DNA from: a virus
Virus record (IMG/VR): IMGVR_UViG_3300008110_001817
Span: 1-25,232 of that record
Length of the DNA: 25,232 nt
Strand: one strand, 5' to 3'
In this document: positions 5,236 to 11,471 of the stretch, piece after piece
Layout of the letters: every line of letters starts with the position of its first letter
Position numbering within the stretch: position 1 is the stretch's first letter
Position numbers and translations under genes: made by a program
Notes under the pieces: model-generated
What the model was told of the DNA's origin: nothing
What the model saw: the letters and a program-made list of their open reading frames with translations, nothing else
Databases searched by the model: none

Positions 5236-5565
5236 TTATTTCCTCAATTCAAAAATATAGTGACCACCACGGCGAGATTGAACCCATGTCAGCGCCCACA
5301 GTAAATGATTCTCCTGAAATGCTCGAATAATATCTTCATTTCCAGACCATCCTGCGGTCGAAATGAAATATCTTTGGCGAGGCGTATCATATTGCATACC
5401 GGTGTAATTATCTTCGGACACTTTTTCTTCACGCCAATAATCATCATAGGCCCATAGGTGCCGCATAAACGCAAAACAACCTTCGATATCAGCATAATCC
5501 CATTTGGTGATTTTATGCAATGCCTCGGCAGTCGGATAACCGTCCTCATCAAAATAATCATCCAT
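5236..5565 (-). CDS. Conserved phage hypothetical protein (109 aa)
   Basis: It starts MDDYFDEDGYPTAEALHKI and ends with GNEDIIRAFQENHLLWALTW and RRGGHYIFEL. This family, with a DEDGYPT start, a GWSGNE middle and an RRGGHY end, is common in phages and prophages, and its function is unknown to me. The ATG at 5565 is preferred because it forms a TAATG overlap with the previous stop; an ATG two codons upstream is the alternative. Confidence 0.75.
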   Translation of the reverse strand: MDDYFDEDGYPTAEALHKITKWDYADIEGCFAFMRHLWAYDDYWREEKVSEDNYTGMQYDTPRQRYFISTAGWSGNEDIIRAFQENHLLWALTWVQSRRGGHYIFELRK

Positions 5566-5765
5566 TACCATTCTCCATAGGCCTTACTAATCAAATATTG
5601 TTGCACTCTCATTGGGTCAACATCGGCCGGGTGCGCCATATCAAAACCTTTATTGGGACTATGCCACCACCTCTCGACCAATTCTTTACTGCCAAGCATG
5701 GCGAATAATAGTGTATCATTTTCCAACTTTAATTTGTTCGGTTGAATAGGTTGGGTTTGTTCCAT
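5565..5765 (-). CDS. Small protein with DUF2384-like (MbcA/ParS) C-terminal pattern (66 aa)
   Basis: The C-terminal part, FAMLGSKELVERWWHSPNKG followed by FDMAHPADVDPMRVQQYL, has the order G.KE.A..W...PN.....P........YL. That order recalls the toxin-binding domain of MbcA/ParS antitoxins (DUF2384). No toxin gene of that type is adjacent, so an antitoxin-like decoy or an unrelated conserved phage protein is equally possible. The start overlaps the previous gene by 37 bases. Confidence 0.6.
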   Translation of the reverse strand: MEQTQPIQPNKLKLENDTLLFAMLGSKELVERWWHSPNKGFDMAHPADVDPMRVQQYLISKAYGEW

Positions 5766-6184
5766 TCTTTTAATCTCTCATTTGGTACAGTATAACACAA
5801 TGCGCCTTCCCATTGTGGATTATTATACCACGCATCGGCTGGTAATGTCAATAGTTCTTCGGTGTTTAGTAGAATATATTGCCCATTAAAACAATCAAAG
5901 CAGGCAATGTAATAAGTGTATTCGGCATCGGTCTTGACCTTAGACTTCTTTATGTCAATCTTACCGCCTTTGAAACCCGACTGCACTTCCACATAGATTT
6001 TCTTTTCATGGTCGACCAAGTCAGGGTCGGACTTGCGGGAGAATGTATCAGGATTCGATAGGTCGTCAGCACCATTCTGAGATAATGTGCAATGTAATTC
6101 TTCTTCGAGCAATGGTTTAAACAATGCGGAGGACAGATACCTCAGGTGCTCTGCCGTGATTGGAAAGGGAATAGAGAATATCAT
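5729..6184 (-). CDS. Putative PD-(D/E)XK-like nuclease or nuclease-fold protein (151 aa)
   Basis: The central segment SDPDLVDHEKKIYVEVQSG has the order D...(I/V)YVEVQ on adjacent strands. This matches the PD-(D/E)XK nuclease core in its E-x-Q variant. It is followed by a basic GGKIDIKKSKVK and then EYTYYIACFD, the next core strand. Such proteins cleave or bind DNA. The N-terminus overlaps the preceding gene by 68 bases, long for this genome, so the true start may be a TTG just after residue 30. The call is inferred from one motif block. Confidence 0.5.
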   Translation of the reverse strand: MIFSIPFPITAEHLRYLSSALFKPLLEEELHCTLSQNGADDLSNPDTFSRKSDPDLVDHEKKIYVEVQSGFKGGKIDIKKSKVKTDAEYTYYIACFDCFNGQYILLNTEELLTLPADAWYNNPQWEGALCYTVPNERLKEWNKPNLFNRTN

Positions 6185-6401
6185 GGCTCAGTATCGTATG
6201 ATAAGCCTCAAGGACGATTCTCTCAAAGTTTTGTTGTGGGTAAGGTAGTGTGGTTTGAATACGGCTGAATATCTCAATCAGCCGTTCATTGTAAGATTCA
6301 ATTAATTCAAAGTTAATTGATACAATGTCCTTGCCTGTCAGGAAGTCTTTGGTGTCGTTGGCATTAGAGAAACCTAATGACGACCTGTAATATTTGCTCA
6401 T
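6117..6401 (-). CDS. Hypothetical protein (94 aa)
   Basis: It begins MSKYYRSSLGFSNANDTKDF and contains a helical centre, SINFELIESYNERLIEIFSR. The ATG overlaps the preceding TGA as ATGA. The last 23 codons lie over the start of the next gene, so either this C-terminus is dispensable or the next gene begins further in. No family recognised. Confidence 0.6.
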   Translation of the reverse strand: MSKYYRSSLGFSNANDTKDFLTGKDIVSINFELIESYNERLIEIFSRIQTTLPYPQQNFERIVLEAYHTILSHDILYSLSNHGRAPEVSVLRIV

Positions 6402-6637
6402 GCTTCATAATCTAGTAATGTTCTATCCTGAATGTCCCAATAGTTACCAATTGCCGTCTTGGCAAAATCTAGTGTGACATAACGACCCAAGTATTTTTCT
6501 TCATTAATGATTATTGCAACCGCCACAAAGATTTTGGTGTGTGCAATTTTATGCACTTGACCTACAATCAGGCCATTTTCATCTCTAAAGTAATAATGAC
6601 AATCATGGTCAGCGTCCTTCCATGAATATGCGGTCAT
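6398..6637 (-). CDS. Hypothetical protein (79 aa)
   Basis: The product, MTAYSWKDADHDCHYYFRDE and onwards, has alternating hydrophobic strands (GLIVGQVHKIAHTKIFVAVA) and a helical C-terminus. It resembles small phage beta-sheet proteins, but I cannot name it. It overlaps both neighbours by four bases, so it is translationally coupled in the operon. Confidence 0.6.
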   Translation of the reverse strand: MTAYSWKDADHDCHYYFRDENGLIVGQVHKIAHTKIFVAVAIIINEEKYLGRYVTLDFAKTAIGNYWDIQDRTLLDYEA

Positions 6638-6798
6638 TGAACGCCTTCTTCAATTTCCCTCGCATAATGTTGTAGTAGGTTTTTATATGCTACCATAACA
6701 GAATGTGGTACAACCTGACCATACGATTCAATCTCTTGCCCTATCGCCTTGGCCAGTTCACGGGATAATCTCAATTCTTCAATATAATTACTATTCAT
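6634..6798 (-). CDS. Small helical hypothetical protein (54 aa)
   Basis: The frame from an ATG at 6798, eight bases inside the previous gene, to a TGA overlapping the next ATG encodes MNSNYIEELRLSRELAKAIG and a second helix, MVAYKNLLQHYAREIEEG. It looks like a two-helix bundle. No function recognised. Confidence 0.6.
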   Translation of the reverse strand: MNSNYIEELRLSRELAKAIGQEIESYGQVVPHSVMVAYKNLLQHYAREIEEGVQ

Positions 6799-6982
6799 TT
6801 TCATTTCCAATGTTTGGTTCTCTAATTATAATGGGAACCGCAGGTTGTCTCAATACTTCTTCGGCAATCTGTTCAAGTGATTTACCTTTTTTCTTTGGCT
6901 GACCGCCATTTTGATATGTTTTCGGATTCATCCAATCTGGCAAAGGTTCATCATCAGGTTCACCCCAATAATTATTTGGCAT
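6791..6982 (-). CDS. Small hydrophilic hypothetical protein (63 aa)
   Basis: The peptide starts MPNNYWGEPDDEPLPDWMNP, then a basic QPKKKGKSLEQIAEEVLRQ helix and a hydrophobic AVPIIIRE. The first half is Pro/Asp-rich and probably unstructured, which could suit a partner-binding peptide. Its start overlaps the previous gene by 11 bases. Confidence 0.55.
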   Translation of the reverse strand: MPNNYWGEPDDEPLPDWMNPKTYQNGGQPKKKGKSLEQIAEEVLRQPAVPIIIREPNIGNENE

Positions 6983-7142
6983 TTCTTTTTTCCTCTTTAT
7001 ATTCTTGCCAGATTTCGTTATATAACATGTAAATCATTATAGGCATCTTAAAGAATATCATCACCATTATCGTAAAACACAATAAAAATGGCGATGCGGC
7101 CAATAAACATAGGCCCAACACCCATTCTTTTATCTTATTCAT
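6972..7142 (-). CDS. Small membrane protein (56 aa)
   Basis: Starting at the ATG at 7142, the product is MNKIKEWVLGLCLLAASPFL, then CFTIMVMIFFKMPIMIYML and a charged tail, EIWQEYKEEKRNAK. One or two membrane helices are predicted. A longer frame from 7202 is rejected because it would overlap the Cys-rich peptide gene. A purine-rich AAAAGGAAAAT precedes the ATG. Function unknown. Confidence 0.6.
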   Translation of the reverse strand: MNKIKEWVLGLCLLAASPFLLCFTIMVMIFFKMPIMIYMLYNEIWQEYKEEKRNAK

Positions 7143-7233
7143 ATTTTCCTTTTTTGCAATTGCATGGTAATCGACCTTGTTTGCAATCACCACTACAACC
7201 ACTCAAACAGAAAGTTAAGAATCGATTCCACAT
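7135..7233 (-). CDS. Cys-rich micropeptide (32 aa)
   Basis: A 33-codon frame from an ATG at 7233 encodes MWNRFLTFCLSGCSGDCKQG and ends RLPCNCKKGKYE. The C..C...C.QGR..C.C pattern occurs in very small phage proteins that I recall from other genomes, and it could bind a metal ion. It sits exactly between neighbours and overlaps the next start by eight bases. Role unknown. Confidence 0.55.
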   Translation of the reverse strand: MWNRFLTFCLSGCSGDCKQGRLPCNCKKGKYE

Positions 7234-7238
7234 AACTT

Positions 7239-7517
7239 TTATTTTTTCTCCCATTTTAACCCCAAACATTTATAGATTATACGGCTACACAGGTTAGGTG
7301 TCTCTTTAACCTTGACAACAGTAGTATCTATATCTAAGTTCAAATGGGAAGCGGTGATACTGACCGTTCCTGTATCCCATGCGCCTACTGTATAGGTTAT
7401 GCCGTTTGTATCGATTGGTACTGAAAAATTAGGTTTTTCACATTCATCATAATTTAGGTCAAGAGGTATTTGTTCAGTTAAAGGCCAGAAAAATTTTATC
7501 TCTTGTTGGTACATCAT
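7239..7517 (-). CDS. Hypothetical protein (92 aa)
   Basis: The product begins MMYQQEIKFFWPLTEQIPLD and includes a beta-rich segment, YTVGAWDTGTVSITASHLNL. Its C-terminus is basic with two Cys. The start overlaps the previous TGA as ATGA. No family recognised. Confidence 0.6.
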   Translation of the reverse strand: MMYQQEIKFFWPLTEQIPLDLNYDECEKPNFSVPIDTNGITYTVGAWDTGTVSITASHLNLDIDTTVVKVKETPNLCSRIIYKCLGLKWEKK

Positions 7518-7654
7518 TTGGTCGACCCACCATAAACTTGTGATTCTAACTCAGCACACCTTTCTCTTAGCCTCTCGACCTCTTTTTCAAGGATTTCGAT
7601 ATAATTTTCTAATTGTTTGATTTCACCTGGAAATCTTTCGACAGCGTTTAACAT
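7514..7654 (-). CDS. Short coiled-coil protein (46 aa)
   Basis: The peptide MLNAVERFPGEIKQLENYIE continues ILEKEVERLRERCAELESQV, a clear heptad run with Leu and Ile at a/d positions. It probably forms a dimeric coiled coil. The ATG forms a TAATG overlap with the previous gene and the stop overlaps the next ATG. It could be a dimerisation or decoy peptide; this is inference. Confidence 0.65.
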   Translation of the reverse strand: MLNAVERFPGEIKQLENYIEILEKEVERLRERCAELESQVYGGSTK

Positions 7655-7923
7655 TAGTGAATACTCCTATCTTTTTCCCATTGGTCATGGTCTTTTTGCA
7701 AAATAACTTCTAATAGTTTATAGAAATTGTTCTCATTTTTCAATTCGATATTCATTCGTAGAATTCTTGCCATGAATATGCCATTTATTTGTGAGGCGGA
7801 TAATTCATATTTTTCGGCCACATTAAACAAGTATTCATCTAGTTCTACGGCCACATTTTGAATTTTTTCAAACCTTGCTTCGTCTTCCCACTTACTCATC
7901 ATTTCATCACGACCACTTGACAT
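7654..7923 (-). CDS. Helical hypothetical protein (89 aa)
   Basis: The ATG at 7923 has GGAGAAAT at SD distance; a longer frame to 7959 is not needed. The product starts MSSGRDEMMSKWEDEARFEK and contains VELDEYLFNVAEKYELSASQ, then INGIFMARIL. It is mostly helical, acidic at the start and basic in the centre. No family recognised. It overlaps the metallopeptidase gene by 17 bases. Confidence 0.6.
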   Translation of the reverse strand: MSSGRDEMMSKWEDEARFEKIQNVAVELDEYLFNVAEKYELSASQINGIFMARILRMNIELKNENNFYKLLEVILQKDHDQWEKDRSIH

Positions 7924-8329
7924 TATATTTCTCCGTATATTGTAGCATGAGTAAATCACTCACATCGTGGGCTTCTATCTCCCATGGTTGTTCGTGATAA
8001 TTTAAATTACTGGAAAAAAACTTACCACACCAGTATGTGGCCTGTTCATTGAGTTCTCCGTAGGCATATTGCTTGACATGCACCATTTCATGGGCAAGGG
8101 TATGAATTATCTCCTTGTCACTCTGACCACGGCATATTTCAAGTAGAAACTCTCTAGGTTTGCCTGATTTGTTGTAATCTTCAACATCGGTAAGACCTAG
8201 AAAATCCATGCTTTTGCGAAACCTCACATGGACAATTATATGTCGTTTAAGTTGATTTGTCAATAGTGCATCGGCAAAAAAGTCCAATGCGAGGAGTTGT
8301 TGACGGTTGAGTTTGCCTTTGACTATCAT
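7907..8329 (-). CDS. SprT-like zinc metallopeptidase domain protein (140 aa)
   Basis: The motif TLAHEMVHVKQYAYGE (HExxH at residues 80-84) followed by PWEIEAH near the C-terminus gives the two His and a likely third ligand, Glu or His, of an SprT/WLM-type zinc protease. The length fits a single minimal domain. Family members cleave proteins cross-linked to DNA or process other proteins; the phage role is unknown. It is the first gene of the small-gene operon. An extended -10 promoter ends six bases before the ATG and no SD is visible, so the mRNA may be leaderless. Confidence 0.75.
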   Translation of the reverse strand: MIVKGKLNRQQLLALDFFADALLTNQLKRHIIVHVRFRKSMDFLGLTDVEDYNKSGKPREFLLEICRGQSDKEIIHTLAHEMVHVKQYAYGELNEQATYWCGKFFSSNLNYHEQPWEIEAHDVSDLLMLQYTEKYNVKWS

Positions 8330-8335
8330 TGTGGT

Positions 8336-8344
8336 AGTATATCA
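8336..8344 (-). promoter_or_regulatory. Extended -10 promoter, predicted leaderless
   Basis: On the minus strand TG-A-TATACT (8344-8336) is a good extended -10. There is no -35 match at the usual spacing. The standard +1 falls on 8329, the A of the metallopeptidase ATG, just as at 2217. It would drive the operon from 8329 towards 2783. Confidence 0.55.
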
Positions 8345-8370
8345 CATGCAAATAATTTATTGCGGCAAAG

Positions 8371-8396
8371 TAAAAACCCTGCGACTAGGCAGGGTT
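8371..8396 (-). terminator. Rho-independent terminator
   Basis: AACCCTGC (minus, 8396-8389) pairs with GCAGGGTT (8382-8375) around a six-base loop and is followed by TTTTTA. This is a compact GC-rich stem with a U-tract, pointing in the minus direction. It ends transcription of the tail-fibre and micro-ORF unit before the small-gene operon begins. Confidence 0.9.
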
Positions 8397-8404
8397 GGGA
8401 TTAA

Positions 8405-8464
8405 TTAAATGGCGTTCTCGGTTACTTCGATTTTGTCTATGATTACCTGTTTTGTTAATGCCAT
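8405..8464 (-). pseudogene. Truncated remnant of a small phage protein (19 codons)
   Basis: A strong SD (GGAGAAGT) precedes an ATG at 8464 that encodes MALTKQVIIDKIEVTENAI and then stops. This is the characteristic N-terminus (M..TK...IDKIEV.EN) of a common phage protein of roughly 80 residues that normally continues with QVR-type sequence. Here a TAA cuts it at 19 codons and a terminator follows at once. It is either a decayed gene or a retained leader peptide. The intact SD suggests it is still translated. Confidence 0.55.
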
Positions 8465-8480
8465 TTTACTTCTCCTTTTT

Positions 8481-8510
8481 AAAAATCCGACTACACTAAT
8501 CTGGTGTAGT
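8481..8510 (-). terminator. Probable intrinsic terminator after the tail-fibre-like gene
   Basis: ACTACAC at 8510-8504 pairs with GTGTAGT at 8496-8490 on the minus strand, with TA/TG partial extension, and is followed by CGGATTTTT. It starts just after the stop at 8515. The stem is short and the U-tract is offset by four bases, so termination may be partial. Confidence 0.6.
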
Positions 8511-8514
8511 TATA

Positions 8515-9333
8515 TTAAGATGATGTGTAATAAGTTACCGTAAATTTAATTCTTCCAGAGGAATTAAAATTACTGCCAGTTCCAATACCACCTGCGGTGA
8601 AAGAACTATTTCGACCAAACAATTCATTACCAATATTATCCAAATATAAGTTGGCAGTAAAAGCGGTACATTCACTAAGTGAAGCTATTGCAACAGAATC
8701 AATAGGAAATGGAAAACCTCCAATTGCCCATCCAGAACCTGCGCCTGTATAAGATATTCCTGTAGCATCAACTACATAATTTATATGTACCAAACGGCCA
8801 ACTTTAATATAAGAACCTGTTTTGGATCCAGTCCAAGTCCACCTAACAGGACTTACAGTCCAAGTTCCTTCTTCATAATCATCTAGTGTATTTGCATCGG
8901 CTGAAGCTTGTTGCGTGCCGTTAAATTTGATGCCTTGATTTGTATATATTAAACCGTTACCATTAACCCAATAATTGACTGCACCGCCTTGACTGCGGCC
9001 TTCATACATGTACCAATTAGCGCCTGTTCCATTTTCACTTTGCACACGAACACAAGAACTGGCATATGAGGTGTCACTGGAATAAACACCAATACCAACT
9101 TGTCCGGTACCAGATATGGTACGAATACCCAATCTTTCGTCCCAAACAGCACTGGTAACACCAATAAAAGTATTACCGGTGGAATTAACACGCACACGCT
9201 CTGTATTTGCGGTTCGGATTGAAACTGTGTTTGCTGACGGTGAATAAACTGCGGTGTCTCTGGCACTCGCAAAGTCCTCAATGATAACAGAGTTATTGGC
9301 GATTGAAGGACCTGTAATTCGGCTTAATGGCAT
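8515..9333 (-). CDS. Tail-fibre-like virion structural protein (272 aa)
   Basis: The product is Ser/Thr/Gly/Asn-rich and beta-structured. It starts MPLSRITGPSIANNSVIIED, has repeated strand-turn units such as FIGVTSAVWDERLGIRTISG, and contains ASADANTLDDYEEGTWT. That last element is a signature I recognise from phage and cyanophage fibre or receptor-binding proteins. The C-terminal third (GRLVHINYVVDATG onward) is also fibre-like. A late-type promoter motif lies about 39 bases upstream and a terminator follows, so it forms its own late unit. Host recognition is the probable role. Confidence 0.75.
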   Translation of the reverse strand: MPLSRITGPSIANNSVIIEDFASARDTAVYSPSANTVSIRTANTERVRVNSTGNTFIGVTSAVWDERLGIRTISGTGQVGIGVYSSDTSYASSCVRVQSENGTGANWYMYEGRSQGGAVNYWVNGNGLIYTNQGIKFNGTQQASADANTLDDYEEGTWTVSPVRWTWTGSKTGSYIKVGRLVHINYVVDATGISYTGAGSGWAIGGFPFPIDSVAIASLSECTAFTANLYLDNIGNELFGRNSSFTAGGIGTGSNFNSSGRIKFTVTYYTSS

Positions 9334-9371
9334 AATAGATTACCCATGAATGGTTATTATAATTTATAGTC

Positions 9372-9380
9372 TATTTATGT
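9372..9380 (-). promoter_or_regulatory. Late-type promoter motif ACATAAATA
   Basis: ACATAAATA on the minus strand (9380-9372), followed by GACTATAAATT, lies about 39 bases before the tail-fibre-like gene. The same nonamer precedes the virion gene at 22435 and also occurs at 17528. It resembles the T4 late -10 element TATAAATA with one base changed. Confidence 0.6.
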
Positions 9381-9382
9381 AA

Positions 9383-9667
9383 TCAGAGGTCGTAAACCTC
9401 TCCGGCATCTAATTCTACCACAATGTTAATGAAACTGACGGCTTCATCTTCATGTGGGAAATACCGAACGATTGTCTGGCCAGTATGCCTGGAGACTACG
9501 AATAATAGGATATTGGAATCTCTATATTGAGAGAACTTAATAATCCAGCCATTTCTTTCGACTGGATGCCAAGATTTGGTCTTAGAAGCCACTTCAAGGT
9601 GACGCTTCGTTGGAATTAATCGGGTTCTCGGTTGCATATTCTTATGTATGCAACCTGAGAACCTCAC
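9383..9667 (-). CDS. Hypothetical protein (94 aa)
   Basis: The GTG at 9667 overlaps the previous TGA as GTGA and gives MRFSGCIHKNMQPRTRLIPT. An ATG at 9637 is the alternative start. The body contains VERNGWIIKFSQYRDSNILL and RHTGQTIVRYFPHEDEAVSF, an alternating beta/alpha pattern. No family recognised. It is basic at the N-terminus. It precedes the tail-fibre-like gene but is separated from it by the late promoter. Confidence 0.6.
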   Translation of the reverse strand: MRFSGCIHKNMQPRTRLIPTKRHLEVASKTKSWHPVERNGWIIKFSQYRDSNILLFVVSRHTGQTIVRYFPHEDEAVSFINIVVELDAGEVYDL

Positions 9668-9750
9668 TTTGCTGGTGTTGGAACTGGTACTTTTCCGTTA
9701 ACCCATTCCCAATCTTCATCGGTCATTGGGCGCCAGTTATTTACTTGCAT
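9664..9750 (-). CDS. Tiny hypothetical protein (28 aa)
   Basis: A 29-codon frame from an ATG at 9750 encodes MQVNNWRPMTDEDWEWVNGK and ends VPVPTPAK. The MTDEDWEWV segment resembles the start of several phage hypothetical proteins (compare GEDWEWVEV in the gene at 4743). It overlaps neighbours by 10 and 4 bases. It may be a real micropeptide or a remnant. Confidence 0.45.
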   Translation of the reverse strand: MQVNNWRPMTDEDWEWVNGKVPVPTPAK

Positions 9751-9875
9751 TGCTCATACTCTTTCATAATCTCAATGGCTTTCTTATGGTCTCCCATTCG
9801 AGCATGCATTGAGGCAGCACGAGCATAACCAATTCCCTTAAAGAATAGATAGATGCCTCTTAAAGTTTTTTTCAT
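9741..9875 (-). CDS. Small basic hypothetical protein (44 aa)
   Basis: The ATG at 9875 overlaps the TGA of the phasin-like gene as ATGA. The peptide is MKKTLRGIYLFFKGIGYARA, then ASMHARMGDHKKAIEIMKEY. The second part resembles a short TPR-like helix pair (A...AR.GDH..AIEIM). No function known. Confidence 0.55.
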   Translation of the reverse strand: MKKTLRGIYLFFKGIGYARAASMHARMGDHKKAIEIMKEYEQCK

Positions 9876-10096
9876 TTTGTAGAAAAAACTTTCTTAGCGT
9901 CAATATTCATTAATGCAGTACCAACTGTGGTATAGAAATTCAAAGTTTCTTGTGTAAGTTTTTTTGCAAAGGATGCTTGTGCATCGATATAAGTTTGCAA
10001 TGGTTTTGCAAGATTCTCATCTGTTACAAAAGTTTTGACAGTTTGAGTTTTTGCGTTTTGAACGGCATCAATAGCCGCATTGAAGATTTGAAACAT
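9872..10096 (-). CDS. Phasin-like small protein (74 aa)
   Basis: The sequence MFQIFNAAIDAVQNAKTQTV, then PLQTYIDAQASFAKKLTQET and NFYTTVGTALM, is amphipathic and helical. It resembles proteobacterial phasins, which coat polyhydroxyalkanoate granules, in its repeated A/Q/K helices and the YIDAQ..FAK...E pattern. It has an SD (AAGGAGC) and a leader that includes a 12-bp hairpin (10131-10166). If the resemblance is real, it might act on host storage granules. A structural or regulatory helical protein is the alternative. The family call is weak because the protein is short. Confidence 0.5.
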   Translation of the reverse strand: MFQIFNAAIDAVQNAKTQTVKTFVTDENLAKPLQTYIDAQASFAKKLTQETLNFYTTVGTALMNIDAKKVFSTK

Positions 10097-10130
10097 AGTG
10101 TGCTCCTTAATTAAGCGAGTTTATAAATTG

Positions 10131-10166
10131 ATAAGACTGTGACCCTAGAAGGCATCACAATCTTAT
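10131..10166 (-). repeat. 12-bp hairpin between phoH and the phasin-like gene
   Basis: ATAAGATTGTGA (minus, 10166-10155) pairs with TCACAGTCTTAT (10142-10131), with one G-U pair, around a 12-base loop. No U-tract follows on the minus strand. It may protect or separate transcripts, or it may be a 5' structure for the gene at 10096. A GACTAAATAAG element lies just upstream. Confidence 0.6.
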
Positions 10167-10224
10167 TTAGTCAATTATATTGCATTGCAACATGGTTTAG
10201 AGGCAAAGGTCTAAGAATCTCACC

Positions 10225-10965
10225 TTATGAAATGTTATCTTCGTATCGCATTTTGGCAAGAATGTAATCTTTGACCAATGACGAACGGACAATATCATCG
10301 GCAGTAAATTCAATTCTGGTAAATGCCTTCATGTGCATCGCTATATCAAAGAATTTTAGAATACCTGATACATCATTCTTTTTCTTATTCAGGTCGGTTT
10401 GTCGATAGTCACCACACCAGATAATCTTTGACCTGTAACCAACACGGGTCATCACGGTGTCGATTTCTTCAAAGGTCATGTTCTGCATCTCATCAACAAT
10501 AATGATGGCGTCATCGAATGACATGCCTCGGATAAATGATGTGGAAATAAATTCAATGTGGTGTTGTTCTTCTAATCTATCCCATGCATCGTGACGACCA
10601 AATAGTGTATGACAGATTTGGCGATATGGTTGTTGATAGATATCCATTTTTTCGTTTACATCACCAGGTAGATGACCAATCTCACGGCTTTGCACCGCAG
10701 ACCTTACGACAATGATTTTGTTAAATGGGTTTGATTTGTCAAGGACTTCTTCGATTGCTTTATATAATGCACAGAATGTTTTACCTGTGCCTGCAACACC
10801 GTGAAGTGCAATGAAGTAGTCTTGTCTTTTGTAGGCATCAAAAAATAGTTTTTGATTTTGTGTGAGAGGTTCGAATGTTTTTAAGTCATCAATCCGTAGT
10901 TTCAGATGATTGGTTTGTTTGGCCGCTGTGTTAATGATTTCGGTGTTTGCTTTGTTCCTAGCCAT
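10225..10965 (-). CDS. phoH: PhoH-like P-loop ATPase (246 aa)
   Basis: Walker A is GVAGTGKT at residues 56-63 and Walker B is AIIIVDEMQNM at about 153-163. They are followed by WCGDYRQTDL at 183-192, the standard PhoH sequence. The length matches phage PhoH proteins. Host PhoH is linked to phosphate starvation and RNA metabolism; the phage role is unsettled, though the gene is very common in marine and freshwater myoviruses. An AAGGAA SD precedes the ATG. It ends the replication and nucleotide block, 69 bases after the GIY-YIG gene, and is followed by a hairpin region. Confidence 0.93.
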   Translation of the reverse strand: MARNKANTEIINTAAKQTNHLKLRIDDLKTFEPLTQNQKLFFDAYKRQDYFIALHGVAGTGKTFCALYKAIEEVLDKSNPFNKIIVVRSAVQSREIGHLPGDVNEKMDIYQQPYRQICHTLFGRHDAWDRLEEQHHIEFISTSFIRGMSFDDAIIIVDEMQNMTFEEIDTVMTRVGYRSKIIWCGDYRQTDLNKKKNDVSGILKFFDIAMHMKAFTRIEFTADDIVRSSLVKDYILAKMRYEDNIS

Positions 10966-11034
10966 TTGTTTCCTTTGTTAGGCAATTTTGGTTAATTTTT
11001 ACCTTTTTTCGAACTTACTAGGTTCTAATTTTGT

Positions 11035-11463
11035 CTAAGTATTGGTGTCCTCCGTTAAATGTTTCATTACATGGTCCTTCCTAATCTTACAAGAAACCCA
11101 TTCATTGTAATACCCATCATTCAGTAGTGCATGTCTGCTGAATATCTCAAAAGTCTCCCAATAAGAACATTCACTTCTGGTTTTGCAAAGATGTAGAATC
11201 TCACGGGTATAGTTTTCACTCCCGTTCTGCTTAACTTCTTCTTGTAATTTTTTGTTGGAACCCCAATACTTTTCCCAATCAGAGGACTTACGAATCTTCT
11301 TTCGTTTGCCCTTGACTTGGCGAGTGGCCGCTTTGGTAAAGAATTTCTTACCAATGTATTTGCGGCCTGTTGGGTTATGTGTAATAAGATAGACAAATCC
11401 GAAATTGTCTTTTATATCTTCTTCTGTAAATTCTTGCGGTGTATTATGAAAGTACCATGTCAT
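11035..11463 (-). CDS. GIY-YIG endonuclease-like protein (142 aa)
   Basis: NFGFVYLITHNPTGRKYIGK (residues 20-39) is a clear GIY-YIG core, here VYL...YIG. It is followed by a basic stretch, KGKRKKIRKSSDWEKYWGS, a helix with NYTREILHL and CKTRSECSYWET (the Glu is a likely metal ligand), and a C-terminal basic segment. This order matches the SegE-like family of free-standing GIY-YIG enzymes in T4-like phages. It may be a homing enzyme or a DNA repair/recombination nuclease. It follows the zinc-ribbon ORF by eight bases. Confidence 0.8.
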   Translation of the reverse strand: MTWYFHNTPQEFTEEDIKDNFGFVYLITHNPTGRKYIGKKFFTKAATRQVKGKRKKIRKSSDWEKYWGSNKKLQEEVKQNGSENYTREILHLCKTRSECSYWETFEIFSRHALLNDGYYNEWVSCKIRKDHVMKHLTEDTNT

Positions 11464-11471
11464 ATGGTTAC

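Noticed and set aside
10131-10166. Terminator after phoH
   Set aside because: The stem is good, but no U-tract follows on the minus strand and the next gene's leader continues; kept as a hairpin only.
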